From NCBI RefSeq assembly GCF_900115695.1, contig NZ_FOXK01000004.1:310001-374000 (forward strand): a stretch of DNA of 64,000 nucleotides, read 5' to 3'. Made by a program: the position numbers and the translations under genes. Under the pieces are notes generated by a model. That model was not told the origin of the DNA. It made no database searches and saw nothing but the letters and a program-made list of their open reading frames with translations. This document shows, piece after piece, positions 60,159 through 64,000 of this stretch. The stretch comes from Ectopseudomonas toyotomiensis. Its GTDB lineage: Bacteria > Pseudomonadota > Gammaproteobacteria > Pseudomonadales > Pseudomonadaceae. The stretch's first letter is position 1; the number at the start of each line of letters is the position of its first letter.

Positions 60159-61139
60159 TTACTGCTGGATCTGGGCTTCCACTTCAGCTTCAACGCGACG
60201 GTTGATAGCGCGACCGGAGTCGGTGGCGTTGTCAGCAACCGGACGGGTTTCACCGTAACCGGCAGTGTTCACGCGGCTACCGTCAACACCGTACTGGTTG
60301 ACCAGAACGTCACGAACGGCGTTTGCACGACGCTCGGACAGCTTCTGGTTGTAAGCGTCGCTACCAACGGAGTCGGTGTGACCTTCAACAGTGGTGGTGG
60401 TCTGCGGGTACTGGTTCATGAAGTCAGCCAGGTTCTTGATATCGCCATAGCTTTCTTCTTTGACGCGGTCTTTGTCGAAGTCGAACTTGACGTCCAGCTC
60501 AACGCGAACAGCTTCCATCACCGGCTCAGGAGCGGGCTCAGGCATCGGCTCGGGCGCAGCAGCCACGACCGGAGCCGGAGCAGGCTTGCTGCCGCCACCG
60601 AAGTTCAGACCAACACCCACGCCAGCTTGCCACTCGGTGTCGCCCTGGTCGATGTTGTACAGAGCGTCAACGCCAGCACGGGCGTAGAACATTTCGGTGA
60701 AGTAGTACTTGGCACCAGCGCCAGCGATAGCCAGGGTGGAGTGGTTACGACCACCGCTGTTGGCGTCGCCGATGCTCTGATGGCCGAAACCGGCAGAGAC
60801 GTACGGACGCAGACCAACACCCGGCTGACCGAAGTGGTAGATGGCCTTCAGGTCGGTCAGGTTACCCTTGATATTCTTGCTGCCTTGCGAACCTTCGCCA
60901 CGCAGGTCGTGGTATTCGCCATAGGACAGCGCCAGTTCGACGTCGTCAGTCAGGTAGTAGCCAATGCTGCCACCGAACAGGTTGCCTTCGTTGTGCGCGT
61001 AATCACGCTGAACGTCGGTGAAGTAGCGATTGACGAAGCCCTCCACCTCGACAGCGCCTTGGCCTTGCGCCAGCGCGCCGAAGGAGGTTGCGGCAACGAG
61101 AGAGCCAATGACTACGCCCAAGGTGTTTTTTACTTTCAT
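60159..61139 (-). CDS. oprF: Major outer membrane porin OprF
   Basis: A 326-residue porin. The signal peptide spans residues 1-24 (FGALA|QGQG). An eight-strand OprF-type beta-barrel runs to about residue 180, followed by a Pro/Ala hinge (PAPAPVVAAAPEPMPEPAP). The C-terminal OmpA peptidoglycan-binding domain has VEGHTDSVGSDAYNQKLSER. No cysteines are present, whereas P. aeruginosa OprF has a Cys-containing loop. It follows sigX by about 110 bp, its known regulator in pseudomonads. Confidence 0.96.
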   Translation of the reverse strand: MKVKNTLGVVIGSLVAATSFGALAQGQGAVEVEGFVNRYFTDVQRDYAHNEGNLFGGSIGYYLTDDVELALSYGEYHDLRGEGSQGSKNIKGNLTDLKAIYHFGQPGVGLRPYVSAGFGHQSIGDANSGGRNHSTLAIAGAGAKYYFTEMFYARAGVDALYNIDQGDTEWQAGVGVGLNFGGGSKPAPAPVVAAAPEPMPEPAPEPVMEAVRVELDVKFDFDKDRVKEESYGDIKNLADFMNQYPQTTTTVEGHTDSVGSDAYNQKLSERRANAVRDVLVNQYGVDGSRVNTAGYGETRPVADNATDSGRAINRRVEAEVEAQIQQ

Positions 61140-61247
61140 CCGTTAAATCCCCATCTTGGTGGTTAATAAGTCGCCGTTAACTTCAGTCGGCAACTTGGCG
61201 GCGATTATATCAGGGTTCGCCACTCCCTTAGTGGTCGGGAAGCTGAA

Positions 61248-61838
61248 CTAAGTTTCGGAAGTGTCCGAAAATTTATCCCGCAACCGATCCAATGCTCGCT
61301 TGTAGCGCATCTTCGTTGCGCTCAAGCCCATGTGCATGATGTCGGCAATCTCTTGAAACTCGAGCTCTGCGACAAAACGTAGCACCAGAATCTCGCGATC
61401 GATCGGGTTGACGTGAACCAACCAGCGATCCAGACCGCCTCGCTCCTCGACTTTGGGTGTCTTGTCGTCGGAAGCCTCTTCGAGCGGGTCCAAACTTAAG
61501 GCGTCAACCAATCGACGCTTTCGCCGCTCTTTTCGATACTGAGTAATGCATTCGTTGTAGGTGATGCTGTAGAGCCAAGTTTTGAACTTGGATTTACCCT
61601 CAAAGTTCTTAAGGCCATAGAGAACTTTGAGCATCACCTCCTGACAGACATCATCAGCATCCCTTTCGTTCCCCAAATAACGCGCGCAAACGTTAAATAA
61701 TGTTCGCTGGTAGCGCCTCATCAGCTCTTCATAAGCACGAGTTATATGAAACAGCTCGTCGTGGGCGCGCGCCACCAGCTCTTCATCAGTGAGCTCGCGG
61801 GGGTCGTAGCGCGTGGGCAAGGGCTGGGCTTTGTTCAA
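61248..61838 (-). CDS. sigX: ECF sigma factor SigX
   Basis: A 196-residue ECF sigma factor. Region 2 is at about residues 38-105 (YQRTLFNVCARYLGNERDAD, then FKTWLYSITYNECITQYRKE). Region 4 is at about 140-190 (ILVLRFVAELEFQEIADIMH, then LSATKMRYKRALDRLRDK). It starts at a TTG codon (61838), as in other Pseudomonas sigX annotations. SigX controls oprF and envelope or fatty-acid genes and responds to membrane and osmotic stress, probably through CmpX encoded upstream. Confidence 0.95.
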   Translation of the reverse strand: MNKAQPLPTRYDPRELTDEELVARAHDELFHITRAYEELMRRYQRTLFNVCARYLGNERDADDVCQEVMLKVLYGLKNFEGKSKFKTWLYSITYNECITQYRKERRKRRLVDALSLDPLEEASDDKTPKVEERGGLDRWLVHVNPIDREILVLRFVAELEFQEIADIMHMGLSATKMRYKRALDRLRDKFSDTSET

Positions 61839-61870
61839 AACGAGTCGGGCCGACAGTCAGGACGAAAAGT

Positions 61871-61895
61871 GCCCGGCAGGTCACGCCTGCCGGGC
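61871..61895 (-). terminator. Terminator of cmpX
   Basis: gcccggcagg and cctgccgggc form a perfect 10-bp stem with a 5-nt loop. On the minus strand it is followed by acttttcg. Confidence 0.75.
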
Positions 61896-61920
61896 AGCGG
61901 CATAAAATAACAGATTGGCG

Positions 61921-62745
61921 TCAGCGACTGTTCACGCGTTGTTCGAGCATCACTCGATTTGCCACCGATACCAGCTCACCGGTATCGGTCAACAGGGTGG
62001 TTTTCACTGTGCCGATCTCTTCGATCTGCCCTTCGACCTCACCAACCTGCACTTGTTGCCCGACCTGATACAGCTCGCGCACATAAATGCCAGCGAGAAT
62101 CTGGCTGGCGATATCGCGACTACCCAGGCCCAATGCCAGCGCGACCGCCAGGCCAACGGAAATCAGCACGATGGCGATCACGTTGTTGAGCAGGTCGGTC
62201 TTGATCTCCAGCTGACCGATGGCCACGGAGATGCTGATGATGATGACCAGACCTTGCGCGACCCGCCCCAGCCCGTTGGCATACTCCAGACCGACGCCTT
62301 CGGCAGCGCCGCGCACCAGGCTGCTGACCAGTTGCGCCAGCAGCACACCGGCAAGCAGCACCAGGGCGGCGCCGAAGACTTTGGGCAGGTACAGCGCCAG
62401 CACGTCGAGGGTCGCGGAAACCCGTTGCAGACCAAGCGATTCAGCGGCCGAAACCAGGAAGATCAGCAGCACGAACCAATAGACGATCTTGCCGATCAGG
62501 GTCGATACCGGCGCGTGAATGCCGACGCGCGCCAGCAGCTTGGTCAGACCGGTACCTGTCATCAGGCGATCCAGTCCGACCTTGCCGAGCAGCTTGGACA
62601 GCAGCGTGTCGAGCAACTTGGCCACGACGAAGCCAAGCAGTACCAACACCAGCGCAACGAACAGGTTGGGAATGAATCCGGCAACCTTGGTCCACAATGC
62701 GGTCATCGCGGAGATCAGGCTTTGGGTCCAGGGATCGAGTTCCAT
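61921..62745 (-). CDS. cmpX: Mechanosensitive-channel-like protein CmpX
   Basis: A 274-residue MscS-related membrane protein with about five helices. The final pore-lining helix (VLISVGLAVALALGLGSRDI) is followed by a small beta domain (QQVQVGEVEGQIEEIGTVKT). In pseudomonads CmpX is linked to cell-wall stress and SigX activity. The ATG at 62745 is 1 nt after the cfrX stop, so the genes are coupled. The longer open frame overlaps cfrX and is rejected. Confidence 0.93.
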   Translation of the reverse strand: MELDPWTQSLISAMTALWTKVAGFIPNLFVALVLVLLGFVVAKLLDTLLSKLLGKVGLDRLMTGTGLTKLLARVGIHAPVSTLIGKIVYWFVLLIFLVSAAESLGLQRVSATLDVLALYLPKVFGAALVLLAGVLLAQLVSSLVRGAAEGVGLEYANGLGRVAQGLVIIISISVAIGQLEIKTDLLNNVIAIVLISVGLAVALALGLGSRDIASQILAGIYVRELYQVGQQVQVGEVEGQIEEIGTVKTTLLTDTGELVSVANRVMLEQRVNSR

Positions 62746-62746
62746 T

Positions 62747-62992
62747 TCAGTCAGCCTTATCAGCAGAAGCAGAGGATTGGGTACGGCGCGAAACCGGCGC
62801 GACATGCGCCGAACCGTTGTTCAGGGCGATCATCAGGGCCTGCGCCCAGTGGCCTACCAGGCTGAACAGGTCACCAGCGCCGACCTGGCGGTTGGCGGTC
62901 TTGAGAACCCGGTGCAGGCAAGCATCGTCGTCATGGCTGGACGACGAGGACTTGAGCAAATCGCGTAGAGACTCTTCGAATGGATCGTGCAT
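62747..62992 (-). CDS. cfrX: CfrX-like small conserved protein
   Basis: An 81-residue soluble protein at the cfrX position. The N-terminus MHDPFEESLRDLLKSSSSSH is acidic and serine-rich, and a hydrophobic helix follows (GDLFSLVGHWAQALMIALNN). The function is unknown. It is conserved between cmaX and cmpX in pseudomonads. The ATG at 62992 has gtgaggtgcgc upstream. Confidence 0.8.
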   Translation of the reverse strand: MHDPFEESLRDLLKSSSSSHDDDACLHRVLKTANRQVGAGDLFSLVGHWAQALMIALNNGSAHVAPVSRRTQSSASADKAD

Positions 62993-63047
62993 GCGCACCT
63001 CACGGGATGTCACGGCTAGACGCAGTAGCCGGCGGATGAGTCACACA

Positions 63048-64000
63048 TCACAGCCAACGCCAACGTCGAAAAAGCAGCAGTTGACCCAGCGCCAGAAGGA
63101 CCATAAGGCCGCAGGCGATGAAGAAACCAATCGGACTTTCAGAACCCGGAATCCCGCCGACATTGATGCCCAGCAGCCCCGTGAGAAAGGTCAGCGGCAG
63201 GAACATCCCGGTGATCACGGTGAAGCGATACATGATGCGATTCATGCGCTCACCGAGACGCCGGCTTTCCGCCTCCAGTACCAGGCCGACGCGCTCGCGA
63301 ATCAGCTCCAGCTCTTCCAGATAGCGGGTCAGGCGATTGTTAAGCTCGTTCCAGTAGTCACCGTCGTCCTCGACGAACCAGGGCTGTCGATTACGCACCA
63401 GCTGCGCGTAGAGATCGCGCTGCGGCGCGAGAAACCGACGCAAGCTGGCCGCACGCCGACGCACCTGCAACACCAGGCCGTGATCGGGACGATACCGCTC
63501 ATCACCATCGAGGCCATCCTCCTCGACGTCGAGCTGCTCGCTCAACTCGGCGATCAGATCATCGACGCGACTGGTGAGGTGACGGGCGAGCTCCAGGAGT
63601 AGCTCTGACGACGTCTTCGGCCCCTTGCCCGCCAACAGATCGGCAATCAGTGCATCGGTCGCGAGCAATGGACGCTGACGCAGGGAGATAACCCGCCGGG
63701 CATCGGCGAAGATACGTACCGAAACCATGTCTTCCGGTTCTGCGCCGGGATTACGGTTGACCCCGCGCAAGAACAACAGCAGCTCATCGTCGGGCAGGGG
63801 CAATAGACGCGGCCGGGTATTTTCCTCGAGCAGCAGGTTGCAGCTGAATTCATCCAGCCCGCTGTGCTCACGTAACCAGCGCTGTGACTGCTCCTGGCCG
63901 CGATCCCAGTGCAGCCACAGGCTTTCCTGCTCGCCTAGCTGCAGGCCATCCAGTTCATGACGAGTGATGCTGCGTGCACCGCCCCGACCATCGAGCACGA
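63048..64000 (-). CDS. cmaX: CorA/ZntB-type divalent-cation transporter CmaX (5' end outside window)
   Basis: At least 316 residues of a CorA-family protein. The N-terminal cytosolic domain has a long helix, and two C-terminal membrane helices follow. The loop after the first reads LTGLLGINVGGIPG, so the CorA GMN motif is GIN here, as in ZntB zinc transporters. The frame runs through the right edge, and the GTG near 63998 is probably internal. Mg2+ or Zn2+ as substrate is uncertain. Confidence 0.88.
   Translation of the reverse strand, partial: VLDGRGGARSITRHELDGLQLGEQESLWLHWDRGQEQSQRWLREHSGLDEFSCNLLLEENTRPRLLPLPDDELLLFLRGVNRNPGAEPEDMVSVRIFADARRVISLRQRPLLATDALIADLLAGKGPKTSSELLLELARHLTSRVDDLIAELSEQLDVEEDGLDGDERYRPDHGLVLQVRRRAASLRRFLAPQRDLYAQLVRNRQPWFVEDDGDYWNELNNRLTRYLEELELIRERVGLVLEAESRRLGERMNRIMYRFTVITGMFLPLTFLTGLLGINVGGIPGSESPIGFFIACGLMVLLALGQLLLFRRWRWL

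Noticed and set aside
61921..62805. Longer cmpX start at 62805
   Set aside because: It would overlap cfrX by about 60 bases and add residues not expected for the family. The ATG at 62745 directly follows the cfrX stop.

Overview
The window is chromosomal DNA from a high-GC gammaproteobacterium, almost certainly a Pseudomonas sensu lato. I infer this from the cmaX-cfrX-cmpX-sigX-oprF block, the Pseudomonas-type metallothionein, the GlgE/TreS-maltokinase/GlgB cluster and the gor/galU/ugd neighbourhood. Gene order in several blocks recalls P. aeruginosa, but the species cannot be fixed from the sequence alone.

Region 1 (1-23.8 kb) is a general and osmotic stress island. It holds the 3' end of a cardiolipin synthase and a YbhN-like membrane protein. 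The glycogen/trehalose set follows: glgP, then the operon glgE - treS/maltokinase fusion - glgB. Between glgP and glgB lies a four-gene plus-strand operon (periplasmic protein, DUF3182, alpha/beta hydrolase, CBS protein). After it come an MgtC-like protein, several small stress proteins (Rho-N-like, metallothionein, KGG-repeat, hemerythrin), a YbdK-like ligase, a haem-oxygenase-like diiron candidate paired with a methyltransferase, and a stress SDR. Two matches to the AlgU-type ECF promoter precede the 4.5 kb operon and glgE.

Region 2 (22.9-29.5 kb) has two galU paralogues and ugd (UDP-glucose and UDP-glucuronate supply), gor, a TRIC channel and two VOC proteins.

Region 3 (29,556-42,569) is a complete-looking filamentous (inovirus, Pf-like) prophage inserted in the 3' end of tRNA-Ser(GGA), bounded by a 37-bp direct repeat. 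The core module runs repressor (minus strand), Cox-like HTH, small regulators, ssDNA-binding protein, coat genes, adhesin, pVI, Zot, a hairpin-rich intergenic region, Rep, integrase, att. A mostly AT-rich cargo block lies between attL and the repressor. It holds HicA/HicB, a two-TM protein, a Pro/Gln-rich membrane-anchored protein and a NACHT-family NTPase of the kind known in phage defence.

Region 4 (42.5-60.1 kb) is nitrate assimilation: a nitrate ABC transporter (nrtA-ntrB-ATPase), a PL7 lyase, a thioesterase, the MFS transporter nasA, a PP2C/kinase fusion, nirB, nirD, a molybdopterin nitrate reductase and cobA for siroheme. The three transcription units nrtA, nasA and nirB each carry the same upstream architecture: a sigma-54 -24/-12 promoter, two short hairpins with A1/G4 hexaloops (the ANTAR target motif), and a rho-independent terminator before the first gene. 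This reads as NasT-type antitermination, although no nasS or nasT lies in the window.

Region 5 (60.1-64 kb) is oprF-sigX-cmpX-cfrX-cmaX, running off the right edge.
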